From Cheilinus undulatus (lineage: Eukaryota; Chordata; Actinopteri; Labriformes; Labridae), in NCBI RefSeq assembly GCF_018320785.1, contig NC_054867.1, positions 55,377,776 to 55,441,775 on the forward strand: a stretch of DNA of 64,000 bases, given 5' to 3'. Shown piece after piece: positions 12,501 through 23,365 of the stretch (position 1 is its first letter; the number at the start of each line of letters is the position of its first letter). The position numbers were made by a program, and so were the translations under genes. The notes below the pieces were generated by a model that was given only the letters and a program-made list of their open reading frames with translations, was not told the origin of the DNA and made no database searches.

Positions 12501-15208
12501 CCCTTTTCCGATGCCCCCTGAGAAAGGTTCTGTGACCCACATTTGGGCCCTGACCCACCAGTGGAGAACCATAGCTATGTAGTGAAATAGGTTTGATTTC
12601 TGACACAGCCCATGTCTATCTAATTAAAGCCTCAAATTTAGCCTAAAGTAGTATTCAAAGTAAATATATATATATATATATACTCAATGTCAGAGTCCCA
12701 TAATTATCTGTAGTTATATTTTAGCTAAAAGCTGCCCTGCTGTTGTTGTGCATGCCTAAAGTAAAGATGCATTATCAGGCCGTGGCTGCACAAACAAACA
12801 TGAAGAACAGTTGTGTCAGTACTCTCCTCACCCTAGAGGGCAGGATCCTCCTGGTGCTCATGTTCGACCCACTGAACAGCTGAGCCACGTTCCGCTCAGT
12901 GTCCACAGTGAGGCAGACTCTGGTCCAGACCTCTGGATTCAGGTTTGACCAAAACCGGACGGATGGCGTCAGGTACACATCGGTGTAGTAGTACGGGTTT
13001 ATCGGCAGAAAATACCGGTCAGGGAATTCAACACCCACTGTCAAAGGGGTTGTGGATGGACTGAGAGTGAAGAGAGTGCGGATGACTGCTTGATGGGCAG
13101 CGGCCAGGTAACGCAGACACACTGACACACCTGTGGGGAGAGGGAAAGAAGAAATGTGCCTGATTTACTTCACACTCTGCCCCTTGTAACCACAAACTTA
13201 CAAACATGTCACCTAAAAGCATCAACTTTAAGCAGGACAGAAAATACCATGAAAGGATGAGAACATTTCCATCTGGTTTTCATACCAAGACACCTTTTCT
13301 GTCTGGTTATGTAGTCTGTGGATGTGCTCACCTCTGTAAGGAGATGCTGTAGTCCAGTAAGGGTATCTAGTAGTTCTGTAGGGTCGAGTCTTGGGCCTGG
13401 GGGTGGTGTAGGGTCGAGTCTTGGGCCTGGGGGTGGTGTAGGGTCGAGTCTTGAGACTGGGGGTGGTGTAGGGTCGAGTCTTGGGCCTGGGGGTGGTGTA
13501 GGGTCGAGTCTTGAGACTGGGGGTGGTGTAGGGTTGGGTGGTAATATTCATGTCTCTGTAGGGAGTCGCTGAATGCCCGGAGTATGGAGTGTGTCTGAAA
13601 TATGTTGGATAGAGGCGTATTCCTCCTCCATTAGCACTCAAAGTGAACATCTTCCCATTTAGATTTGTTCCAGGATATCCTGAAGAAAAAAAGAGGGAGA
13701 GGAAACAGAAACAAGTCATCAGCATAATATTAAATAATTCCTTTACTCAAATATAATATGATGCTCATGCTCAGTGCAGTGAATGTGTCTCAGTGATTGT
13801 AGTATAAAGACTCCTGTGTCTGGAAGGTCTATTCACTAGTTCATCAGTATTCCTGGCTACCATTACACCATGAAGACAAAAGAACACACAGAGAAAAGGT
13901 TACTGGAAAGTCTAAGTCAGGGGATGGAGACAAGATTCAGCAGCTGAGACGGGAGAGACTCTGCAGACAACAACTGTTGGCCCGGTTCTTCACCAGTCAG
14001 AGCGTTATGGGAGAGTGGCAAAGAGAAACACACTGTTGAAGAAAACTCAGATTCAATCTGGACTAGAGTTCCTTGTGAAGAGGAAGAAAGTTCTTTGGTC
14101 TGATGAGACCAGAATGGAGCTTTTAGACCATCAGACAAGACGCCAAACACTGACATCCCCCAAAACACACCATCCCCACTGTGGAGCATGCTGGTGGCAG
14201 CATTATGAGTTGGGGACGCTTCTCTGCAGCATCACGCTGTGGGGATGCTTCTTGGCAGCATCTTGCTGTGGGGATGCTTCTCAGCACCCGGCCCTGGAAG
14301 GCTTGTAAAGGTAGAGGGTAAAATGAATGTGAAACGGGAGTAAAATTGCCGTGTTTAAGTATGAAATCCTGACTGAGACCTATCCACACAGACTCAGAGC
14401 TGTGACTGCAGTCACTTATTTTACATTACAGATTTTTATTTAATTGACATTACTTTGTAGAAATCAATAAAAGGGTAAAACATCCGAGGAGATGAATATG
14501 TTTTACAGGCACTGTAACCCCAAACAGTGCATCCATAGTGTACTCTGACTTCTTGTCAGATTAAACATAAGCCAAAATTATCAATCAGGTCCAGATAACA
14601 CCTTTGAGTATCTAAGTAAAATTAAGGTTTGAATTGTTTTTAAAAATTAAATCTGGCTAAAAAAGCAACAAACCAATTACATTTGTTATGTTTTAGTTTA
14701 AATGGGTCATGTCGTCTCATTTAGGACGTTCTAATTTAGCTTGAGAATTACAAACAGCTCCAGCCTTTTTGTCTCTTGTGAGATCCTGAAATAAGATGTT
14801 TATCTGGACTTGTAGGGTCAATTCACCTTATCAAGTCCAATGAGATATTCCAAACTAGAAATTATACTAGCAACCCTTCAACTGCACTCGTATTTGTTCC
14901 TCTTTTCACATGACTGCAGCCTAGTTTCCTTGTCAGACATGTTGCACAGGGAGAGCAGCTTTAGATTCCTATCTGCATAAAAACTATGAACTATATGTCA
15001 GGAAGACAACATATGAGTTCCTACCTGGAGTGGTCCACCATGCTCTCGTCGTCCATGATGGTCTTGTTGGCCACGATGATTCACCATCATCGGCCCTTTT
15101 TGCGTGAACTACAAGTTCTGACATAAATCCAGATCCACAGTAGGTGATGAGCAGCGCTGCGGACATCAGGGTCATCACCATGGCAACACAAAACAGCTTC
15201 GTCCTCAT
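6577..15208 (-). CDS. Pentraxin-like gene A (5 exons, repeat-bearing)
   Basis: Exons in transcript order are 15208-15025, 13679-13332, 13130-12832, 7948-7821 and 6790-6577, giving about 390 residues. All introns are GT-AG and the phases (1,1,0,2) match genes B and C. The ATG at 15208 opens a short basic N-terminus and a hydrophobic stretch (LFCVAMVMTLMSAALLI), a signal peptide or signal anchor. Exon 2 begins the pentraxin fold (NLNGKMFTLS) and then carries about five 10-residue Pro/Thr/Arg/Tyr units. Exon 3 has the two cysteines expected to pair in pentraxins (VSVCLRYL and WTRVCLTVD). Exon 4 has GFDGQVTDVQMWDYPL, matching the G-x-WD block of CRP/SAP, and exon 5 has SVITWSSISYSL. The Ca-binding Glu-Gln-Asp loop of CRP is not present. 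NxS/T sequons occur at NIT (exon 2) and NMS (exon 3). A basic C-terminal tail of roughly 35-40 residues is unique to this copy. Pentraxin membership is well supported; ligand and role are unknown. Confidence 0.85.
6945..7743 (+). mobile_element. Truncated hAT-like element (GCAGTGGTTCTCAAC family)
   Basis: Matches the right-hand four fifths of the complete copy at 53761-54743, including the degenerate TTTTGCCACTTTTAACCC interior and the terminus GGCTGAAAAGGTTGAG. It lies in gene A intron 4. Confidence 0.7.
8031..8402. mobile_element. MITE, GCAAAGCTGATGGAT family
   Basis: Shares termini and interior blocks (CAAAGCTCCAG-type, TTCTTTATCAAAAGAAG-type) with copies at 31682 and 45332; a short fragment lies at 24403-24500. 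Gene A intron 3. Confidence 0.55.
9329..9972. mobile_element. MITE nested in the Harbinger-like element
   Basis: Near-perfect inverted termini TTAAAGGTGCAGTGTGTAG and the complement of CTACACACTGTACCTTTAA, with matching continuation to about 25 bp. It contains a SINE. Confidence 0.8.
9616..9802 (+). mobile_element. tRNA-derived SINE, nested
   Basis: Contains a tRNA-like promoter with B box GGTTCGAATCG (about 9670), a conserved body and a 3' poly(A) tail. It is flanked by direct repeats ATTGCGTTTTG (9605-9615) and ATCGCGTTTTG (9803-9813), one mismatch. Confidence 0.88.
11264..12278. mobile_element. Long-TIR transposon with TTAA target sites
   Basis: Inverted arms of about 180 bp (11264-11442 and 12108-12278) start AAGGAACCC and end GGGTTCCTT, flanked by TTAA on both sides (11260-11263, 12279-12282). 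TTAA duplication fits piggyBac- or Kolobok-type elements. No transposase remains in the core. Gene A intron 3. Confidence 0.78.
13376..13533 (-). repeat. Coding 30-bp minisatellite in gene A exon 2
   Basis: Five 30-bp units encode alternating PYTTPRPKTR and PYTTPSLKTR. The position in the gene corresponds to the larger array of gene C, and both share a TPRPYT-like motif. Confidence 0.95.
13780..14516 (+). mobile_element. Internally deleted Tc1-like transposon
   Basis: The sequence follows fish Tc1-like elements in order: TGGCTACCATTACACCATGA, then GTCTGATGAGACCAGAATGG, ACACACCATCCCCACTGTGG, a duplicated GCTGTGGGGATGCTTCT block, and the terminal CAGGCACTGTA. Much of the transposase is deleted. 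Gene A intron 1. Confidence 0.85.
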
Positions 15209-15320
15209 CTTCACGCGCTCGGTCTCTGCTGTAAACTGTCTGATTGTCCTTCACTGTGTAGAAATAGAAGTGATTATCTGAGATGGTCCCTTACAATGGG
15301 CTGCACTCCTGTTTGTGTAC

Positions 15321-15344
15321 TTTCATTTCCCGCTAATGACGTCA
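15321..15344 (-). promoter_or_regulatory. CRE and GGAAATGAAA motif upstream of gene A
   Basis: A perfect CRE palindrome TGACGTCA (15337-15344) lies beside GGAAATGAAA (15321-15330, minus strand), about 110-135 bp before the gene A ATG. The same 10-mer lies about 60 bp before gene C (44096-44105). GGAAATGAAA resembles ETS or interferon-response half sites; a regulatory role is inference. Confidence 0.35.
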
Positions 15345-15789
15345 TAGGGAATCTTAAGTTTCGTTTCTGTTTGTATGGAACGTCAAAAGGGTCAAATATG
15401 ATCTTCTATATCTGGCAGATCTTATTGAGATTTGTGCAGTATTTGGGAGTTCAAACGTCTGAAACCATTCTGAAAATACTTGGTTTCAGCTCCTGTCTTA
15501 TTTTTTTCACCCTGGTTTAAATTAAAAAGCCTCATTAATCATTTTAATCAAACTACAGTAGCTTTACAATAGTTTTGTATGGAATGCCAAAAAGGTCAAA
15601 AATTGATCTCCAGTCCCTGAAGTTCAATAAGTGTCATTAGTGCTCTTACAAAGAGTGTATTATATGTGTTAAATGGCAGGACTGGATGAGTTTAATTAGG
15701 CCATATTCACACTACAGGCATTGCTCAGATGAGATTTGCTTTTGTTAAGCTGCTCACATTTTATTTTTAATAAAAAATATTGAATAAGT

Positions 15790-15995
15790 GCTGGTTTAGC
15801 TCAGCGGGTACAGCAGGAGCCTATACTGATGCTATGGTCCTTAATGCACTGGTGGTGGGATTGTTTCCTGGCCCCGTCCATGTTTGGTGCATGTCTTCCC
15901 CGTCTCTTTTTCCTCACATTTCCTGTCTCTCTTCAGCTTTCCCATGCTACTAAAGCAGACCTCAAACGGAAAAATATGCCAAAACTTGTAAAATA
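15790..15995 (+). mobile_element. tRNA-derived SINE (second family)
   Basis: Begins with a tRNA-like A box (TTTAGCTCAGCGGGTACAGC); the body includes CCCGTCTCTTTTTCCTCACA and the tail is A-rich. The B box is degraded. It is unlikely to be an active tRNA gene. Confidence 0.65.
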
Positions 15996-16027
15996 TAATT
16001 GGATTAAACTTCCGGGAAGGGTTAAGG

Positions 16028-16345
16028 CAGTGTTTCCCAACCATTTTTCCTTGGAGCCCCCCCTACACGCTCCTCAGAAAAGCAGAGCCCCCCCTAGGAC
16101 CCAAGAGAGAAAAAAAAGTGACACATTGCTGCCAAAAATCAACACAGATTTTAATTGTTCCACTGATAAAACCCTAAAAAAGGTCCATGCATACTTTTCT
16201 TAACAAAAGACCTTTGTATAAACTACTTCATAACTGCTTTATCATGGTTTTAGTCAATATTTGCAAACCTATTTTTGGCGGCTTTGGAGCAGACAAATCC
16301 TTGCGCCCCCCCGGGGGGTCCCGGACCCCAGGTTGGGAACCAAGG
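16028..16345. mobile_element. MITE with CAGTGTTTCCCAACC ends
   Basis: Inverted termini CAGTGTTTCCCAACC and GGTTGGGAACCAAGG bracket about 320 bp with C-rich subterminal blocks. Ends of this form are typical of hAT-like elements in fish. Confidence 0.7.
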
Positions 16346-19020
16346 GGTAAGGTAAGGGTTAGGACACCCAAAGTTGAAGACCTGACCTACAAAACTTAAA
16401 TATGTAAGGTTTAATAAAGCCGAGTAAATAATCTGCTTACAAGATACAAAGCTCAACCTCCATGAAAACACTTGCAAACAGCTAAAATAGCTAAGGCTAA
16501 AGCTAACGAAGATAACAAAGCTACATATGCTAGGTAGATAACCTAGCTATATAGCTAACATAGCTAAGTCTAAAGCTAATAAAGCTATGTAAGCTATGTA
16601 GGTAACATAGCTTTGTAGTTTAATGTCACACTAATTAAGCCATGTTAGCATAAACTACATAGGTAAGATAGCATTTGTCTTTTGCTGTGTTTTAATGCTA
16701 TTTGTTTTTTGTAAAGCACTTTGGTCACCTGTAGGGTGTCATAAAGGGCTATATAAATAGAACACATTTACATTTAAAGTAAATTAAGTTAACTGTACTA
16801 GATTATGCTACCTTTTGTAAATCTTGACCTGTTTTAGAGGTAGTTATAGTGGCTCGCTTCAGCTTACATTGTCTTAAGTCTCACTAGTGGTAATGTTTAC
16901 AACATAGCTAGCGAAGCTATAGCTTTAGCTAAAGCTAAGGAAGGTACAGAGCTCCACCGTTAACATAATTACTTCTGAAACTAGTCCATTTCTGCTTTGT
17001 CCTGGATAAGACACCTCAACTCTTTTCTGTTTTATTCATTAAATACTGCTTAGCATGTCATGTTTGCAAAATGGTTTTTTTACGGCTAGAACAGGTGGGC
17101 TTAGTTTGTGAATAAAGTTAAATTTCTAAAAACGTTCATACATTGTCTTGACAGATGTAATGTCTAACAGCATCAGTCTGCAAGACGGGGCCTCTGCAAT
17201 CAGACCCCTCTTCTCAGTCCTGATCAGCTGGGTTTATCCCCCAAAATACAGTCCAGCTTTTAAAACGAACATGTGACCACGACTGCTATGTTGTTTGGAG
17301 TCTCTTTAAAGTTCGCGTTAAGGCTTTGGCCTTTCCTAAGGCTACAGCCACGTCCTTCTGTGGCCACGTTTAGACATTTTCTTTGAGAAAAAGGTTGGAT
17401 AGGATGACCCCTAAAGTTTTGCTTGTATGAAAGCAAGTAGAGGTTCACGCTTCACTGTGCTTGAAAAGGCGTGAATTTGATATGAAAATAGCAGATTCAG
17501 GATGGAAAAAAATTCTGATATGGGTCACATATGAGCAAAAAAATCCATTTTAGGTCATTTTAACTGAACTTAGCCTTAACTTAGTGCATCACAAAGGGTC
17601 TTAATCTTTAAAATAAACAGCAGAGAGTATGGTTTTCTTCATAAAGTATCATGAGAGAACTTTGGTTATGATTTGGAGCAATACAAAGATTCTTTGATTG
17701 AAGGTCAATCACCAACCTTTGGCTAAAAACCTGTGGGGAACTTCCAGTTGCTTTCAGTTGTAAAGGATTCGATGAACAGTAATCCATCCAATCAAAATGT
17801 TCCATCCCTGCTGTTGCTGCTGTTTGTTCCAGTTCTGATTGGTGGGCTCTCTATAAAATTCCAGAAGGTCGAGGTTATGGCATTCAACAAGAAAATACTT
17901 TTGAACCACAGTAAGATGGATCAATCACATCTGTCCTCCCAGTGGGCCATCTTTGTTTTCTCTGAAGACTTCTGCTACAAATCAAAAGCTGCCTTAAAGC
18001 TCATCGATCCGGCTTTCTCACTGGGTTGATGTCAGAGCCACAGTTTGCTCATGATAAAAACAAGCCAGCTAGCCTGTCTGGGTTCTGTTTTTCCTGTTTG
18101 ATGCCATGCCTGAGGAGGAAGAAGATGGACAGATGAAGCTAGATGGCTCATCTGTTCCATCAGCTGTATATTAATGAAATTATGGACAGCAGGATTTGGA
18201 TTTGTTCTTAGCCAAAAGGACCAACAGGAGGAAAAAAAGACAAGTGTTACACTTTGCAGGGCTCCAAAGTCCAAATATTTTTTTCTGCCAGAGGTCATCG
18301 CACTGATGAAGAGCAGCAGTGCTTGAAACCTAACCACTCTGGTGCAGTAAATATTTGGACTTTAGAGCCTTGCAGCATGTTTTTGTCATCTTCCTGTTAG
18401 GTTTGTAACTCATGCTTCATCTTTCACAGTCCACAGGATGATGACCATTATCTGGCATCATAAGGAAAATGTGCAAAAATATGTTGTGGTTGTTATCATT
18501 TTTATAAACTTCCTACAACTCTGATTAAAGTCATCCACCTGGAGGCTGTTCCTTGTGAATATGATGCATGTTAAACACAAACTAATCATTCTTGATTCAA
18601 GTTGGTGTTTTCTGTGTCAACTTTTGGCTTCAGGAATTATAGGAGCACAACATCCTGTTTGGGTTTTTCATGAATCACAGCATGTTATCCTGAAACCCAG
18701 CAGCAATGGACAACATGACACCTCCAGAAATATTCAGCTAAAATATCTCACTTGCCCCCTAGTGGCTGACAGCAGTTAGGGGACTTGTCTCACTGTAAGA
18801 GATTGAAAACGACACATTTGGGTTGCAGGTTAGCAAATGTTAAACAAAGAGAACCCAAAAGCAATGTCACAGAAGCAAAAAGAAAAAAAAAACACTACTG
18901 CAAAACAAGAAAGGTCAAAATTATAAAAGTTTAAACAGAAAAAATCTCACCAAAAAAAAAAAAAACTGGAGACGCGAAGAGTCAGGAAGAAGACTAAAAC
19001 ACAGAAATGAACATGATGGG
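16346..19020. other. Intergenic between genes A and B, AGCTA-rich stretch and hairpin
   Basis: At 16480-16650 the motif AGCTA/TAGCT recurs as low-complexity sequence. At 18256-18375 a hairpin has about 25-bp arms (GGCTCCAAAGTCCAAATATT and its near complement) around a 65-70-bp loop. No exon was recognised. Confidence 0.45.
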
Positions 19021-19024
19021 GATT

Positions 19025-19730
19025 CACAGATGAACAAGACACAGGTGTGACAACAAGACACAGGTGTGACAACATGACACAGGTGTGACAACAAGACACA
19101 GGTGTGACAACAAGACACAGGTGTGACAACAAGACACAGGTTTGACAACAAGAAACAGGTGTGACAACAAGACACAGGTGTGACAACAAGACACAGGTTT
19201 GACAACACAAAACAGGTTTGACAACAAGAAACAGCCGTGACAACAAGACAGATGTGACAACAAGACACAAGAGTGACAACAGGACACAGGTGTGACAACA
19301 AGAAACAGGTGTGACAACAAGACACAGGTGTGACAAGACACAGGCATGACAACAAGACAGGTGTGACAACAAGACACAGGTGTGACAAGACACAGGTGTG
19401 ACAACAAGACACAGGTGTGACAACAAGACACAGGTGTGACAACAAGACACAGGTGTGACAAGACACAGGTGTGACAACAAGACACAAGAGTGACAACAGG
19501 ACACAGGTGTGACAACAAGAAACAGGTGTGACAACAAGACACAGGTGTGACAACATGACACAGGTAAGACAACAAGACACAGGTGTGACAACACGACACA
19601 GGTTTGACAACAAGAAACAGCTGTAACAACAAGACAGGTGTGACAACAAGACACAGGTGTGACAAGACACAGGTGTGACAACAAGAAACAGGTGTGACAA
19701 CAAGACACAGGTGTGACAACAAGACATAGG
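19025..19730. repeat. 19-bp minisatellite (AGGTGTGACAACAAGACAC)
   Basis: About 36 units, some lacking 4 bp. Because 19 is not a multiple of three, all three minus frames stay open with the same repeated words; these are not genes. Confidence 0.95.
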
Positions 19731-21070
19731 AGAACCTATGAGGAGCAATCAAGGAGAAGGGAAAAACACACGGACAGTAAGACAACCAGAAATCTGACAC
19801 AAGGAAGGCAGACTACAAAATAAAACAGGAAACAGTGAAGAGGAAGAAAACAAGAACACAAAGGGAATGATCAAGGTAACTAGAAATGAAACTGGTAAAC
19901 ATTCTGTGAAGAAGGAACACAGGAGGTTGAAACAAACAAAAAGCTCAGAAAGCATAAGAATCTCAAAATTTAACACAAGAAATAAAAACATTTGAAAGAG
20001 AATAAAAAGCTTAAAACAAAAATATGCAAATCAGACAAATTTCCAAAAAATTATTATCACGGTTTATTTAAGAGTTTGGCCCTTAAACACCCTGTCAAAA
20101 GCTGACCCTTGCACAAATGTAGTTGATGACCCCTGTCTTAGGGGTTTGCAACACGTATGTATGTATGTATTTTATGGATGTGTAGAGTGTGTGTGGACTT
20201 CTGTTGCAATCTTATGGCCAATCAGAGACAGTGAAGACTTTCTAATGTATTCCAATTAATGCAATGTGTGCATTTTATGACAGTGCTTCTGTAACAGTGA
20301 AAATTCTTTTGCTTTAAGAAAAATAAGACATGAAAATAGAAAATATATTGTGGCCCAAAAACACCATTACTGCCATTTTATCATTTATAAACTGACCTTA
20401 AAGTCTTTTTCTCCAACGGTCACTTTAAGTCGACTCATCAGTTGTACTCATGAATCTTTGGGCGTCTCAAACCCTGTCAGCTGATTTCCAAACAACCTTA
20501 ACACTTGTTTACTTTCACTCCAAGCACAGACGTCAGCAGCCTCTGGAACTCTCATTTCAGACTGCAGCCGGCCCTAACAAAAACAGTGTAAGCCCAAACG
20601 GGTCCAAAATGGTCTCTGTTCCTTCAGTCCAATAAAAATGACCTTGAGTTAACGTCATGTCAACCCTAAATACGAGCAAATTTATTTTAAATCATGTTCT
20701 TTCCTTTACTAGTTTATACACAAGCAGCCCTGCAGATTAAGCTCTGACTGCAGCGCTGACAGACTCTATGGGATGCCAAAAAGGTCAAAATTTCTCTTTC
20801 TTTCTTGACGTTGAAAAAGCAAGACTAGACAAGATATACATGTTGTGGTTTCGGGTTTTGACAACCAGAAGCTCTGCTATCACTGCTACTACACCTCTGC
20901 ACCACCCACATTCACACCCATTCCCTTCCGTCTAATTACCCATTTGCTCACCATTCTCCACCTGTATGTTCCCCAGTCTGCTGGGTTCTTTTTCTTCTAA
21001 AGTTTCAAGTAGATTGCTGTTATTTTGGATTTGAGACCTGTTTGCACCATGAGTGAAGTTACCCACTGAG
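19731..21070. other. Intergenic, nothing but a short (GTAT)n
   Basis: A GTAT microsatellite lies at about 20153-20172. GGGATGCCAAAAAGGTCAAA at 20770 is related to similar words at 15380 and 15580, hinting at an old dispersed repeat. No exon was recognised. Confidence 0.4.
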
Positions 21071-21073
21071 TTA

Positions 21074-21651
21074 GGCTGAATCTCAATGTCCACACTCAAA
21101 CATTCACTGACTTTGAGTCACACTGAGTCCACGAGGGCTTAGGGCTGTCCCACTGTCAAATCATAAAGTCTGTCAGGGATCTCTCGCCGACTTTTTAAGC
21201 CCTTCTTGCACCCTTTCTGTGAGTGGGCGTATCTGCAGACTTAGGGAGGGAATTACCCATAGTTCATTGCATTTTGACGTATGACAGGGATTCCCGGGGG
21301 ATGCCAGCTAGCAAACCCTATAAAAGTGAAGTGAAAAGAGCGAAATTGTAAACAACAAAACATGGAAGGTGCAAAAAGGGGTCAATGTCCCAAAAAAAAG
21401 ATTTCTTCCTGTAAGTATTTTATATAAAACAGCCTTCATCCCTAAGAAAACAGGTCTATAGGTGAGGCACGCTTGTTTTTATCTTTGTTTTCAGTGCTGC
21501 GAGATGCCGACTGTCTAAAAAAACAAAGGCTGTCCTATTCCTGTTTCTACCACTTTGAGCCCTTGCAGCTTCATGAACTCAGTCACTTTCCAGGTGCAGT
21601 TAGTTAAGCCAATCAGAACTTTGGGTTTAAGAAGGGGATTGAGTTTCAGCC
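21074..21651. mobile_element. Harbinger-type MITE with TTA target duplication
   Basis: Inverted termini GGCTGAATCTCAATGTCC and GGGGATTGAGTTTCAGCC are flanked by TTA on each side (21071-21073 and 21652-21654). A 3-bp TWA target site is typical of PIF/Harbinger elements. Confidence 0.65.
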
Positions 21652-21654
21652 TTA

Positions 21655-22840
21655 GGCTGGCCACACACTACAGGATTTTAAGCCCAATTTGAGGCAAGAT
21701 TTGCCTTCCCTGACAATTGTGGGGGGGTATCCCGAGTGGTGCCTGTCACAAATGATAATTTGTCTGAATAGTCTGCATGTGTGTGTCAACACGATTATTT
21801 TACTGCACCAAATCGCGTTGTAGCCCCCCAGACCCTGAATTGTAAATATCAAACACATTTGATATTTACGATACCCACAAGTACCCACAACAATCAATGA
21901 GAGTGAGCAGATGGGGTAGCGTCACCAGGCCAATCATATGTACTTTCACCACTCACAACCATAAACACAACTGTAGATTCATTCAGCCAGGGTTTCATCC
22001 TGAGTCTTTCCCTTGTTTTATGATTTTTGCTGCCCCTGTAACACATGCCAGGGCAGCCTGTTGTGGAGGGACAGAAAGAGCATATACCGACCGACAACCG
22101 TTCATAAAACTATCAGCTTTGTAAGGTTATCTGTGACTGAGGGGTTAGACATCAATGTTTTACACCAAACATGTAAAGTGGTTTGTTCTGGGCATTATAG
22201 GGTTTGGTTTATTGCAATGAGTAATGCCAGTAAAATAAATGCAAATACATAAATCATAGGTCAAAACATTGAGAAGTCTTGCACATCCCATAAAAGCCAA
22301 AATGGTACCAGATTAAGAGCTTTTAGGGAGCCAAAAATGCAATCAAGCATGTTTTACTCAATAGAAGAGAAAATAATCATATATAATAAAAGTAAACATG
22401 AAACAAAGTAAAAATTAAACATGCATACGATATTCATTATGAAAGTAAATAAAACACAAAGGTTATTGAAGGCATCTGTTGGCATCTGTCTTGTTACAGG
22501 TTGTCTGCAGTCTCATAATCTTGCTGATGTCAGATAGGGGGCAGGAAGCAAAGAACAGCGGTTAATAAGTAGTTCTCATTATTATTAGACTACAGTTAAA
22601 AGAAAATGCCTACTTACAATGAGTATACACCCTACAATTTTAAGAAGTATTTTTCCCCATCATTTAACTGATTTGCCTGGCATGGAGGAGATCAATATTT
22701 CATATTTTACTCAGGAACACTTCTGTCATACATATAATCATTTTAAAGGTTTTACTCTCTGCTCTAAAGATGCTCCCTGGGTTAGTCAAGCATGCTTTAA
22801 GTTTCTTGAGGGTGCAAAGCTAAAAACTCCCATGTGAACA
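21655..22840. other. Intergenic, left end of another repeat
   Basis: GGCTGGCCACACACTACAGG at 21656 looks like the terminus of a dispersed element, but no matching right end was found. The rest is AT-rich with no exon recognised. Confidence 0.35.
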
Positions 22841-22849
22841 CATATATTT

Positions 22850-23065
22850 ATGACAATAAAATTAGTTCAAAAGCTATTAATCCATAGTAGCATGAGTCTG
22901 AATGTGAGGGCTCAACAAGCTTTATGCTATAAAGGAGGAGGCTGGGGTGGAGGAGGGGAAACTTTGCCAGCTGCAGCAGCGGGTGCATCAGCATTAAACT
23001 GAAACGACTCCTCAAGCAATCTGAGTGACTCGTTTCAAAAAATTCCTTGAGGCTTTCACTTAAAT
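22850..23065 (-). repeat. Dispersed repeat with a single unit of the 51-kb minisatellite
   Basis: On the minus strand this matches the flanks and one unit of the array at 51360-51880 (GCTTTATGCTATAAAGGAGG and GGCTGGGGTGGAGGAGG, with shared flank AAATTAGTTCAAAAGC). It represents the unexpanded form. Confidence 0.7.
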
Positions 23066-23365
23066 CAGACATGCATCCATATTCGCACGTGGTGTAAGCT
23101 TGGACATCCTGCTGTGCTGCTCAGCATGCTGTGTTTTAGAAAATTAGAAAATAACAACAAACTGTGACGTAAGAAATAAATTGTTGAACCCAAAATTTCC
23201 TGGGAGATTATCCCTAAACCCCAAATATGGTATAATCAGCTCAAACAGCTCAAACTTTGGTGTTTTGATAGTGCTTCTCATGCAGAAATCAATTCCTGCC
23301 CCCCATCTGGAGTTCTCCACTGTAGCGTGACATCATCTGCAAACAACCTATAGTTTGGCGTATGG

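Noticed and set aside
15790-15870. Possible tRNA gene
   Set aside because: A box is present but the B box and cloverleaf are degraded, and the tail is A-rich; it is a SINE.
18921-19800. Three overlapping minus-strand frames of 250-275 codons rich in Cys, His, Val and Leu
   Set aside because: They are the same 19-bp minisatellite read in three frames; no start context, splice sites or domain.
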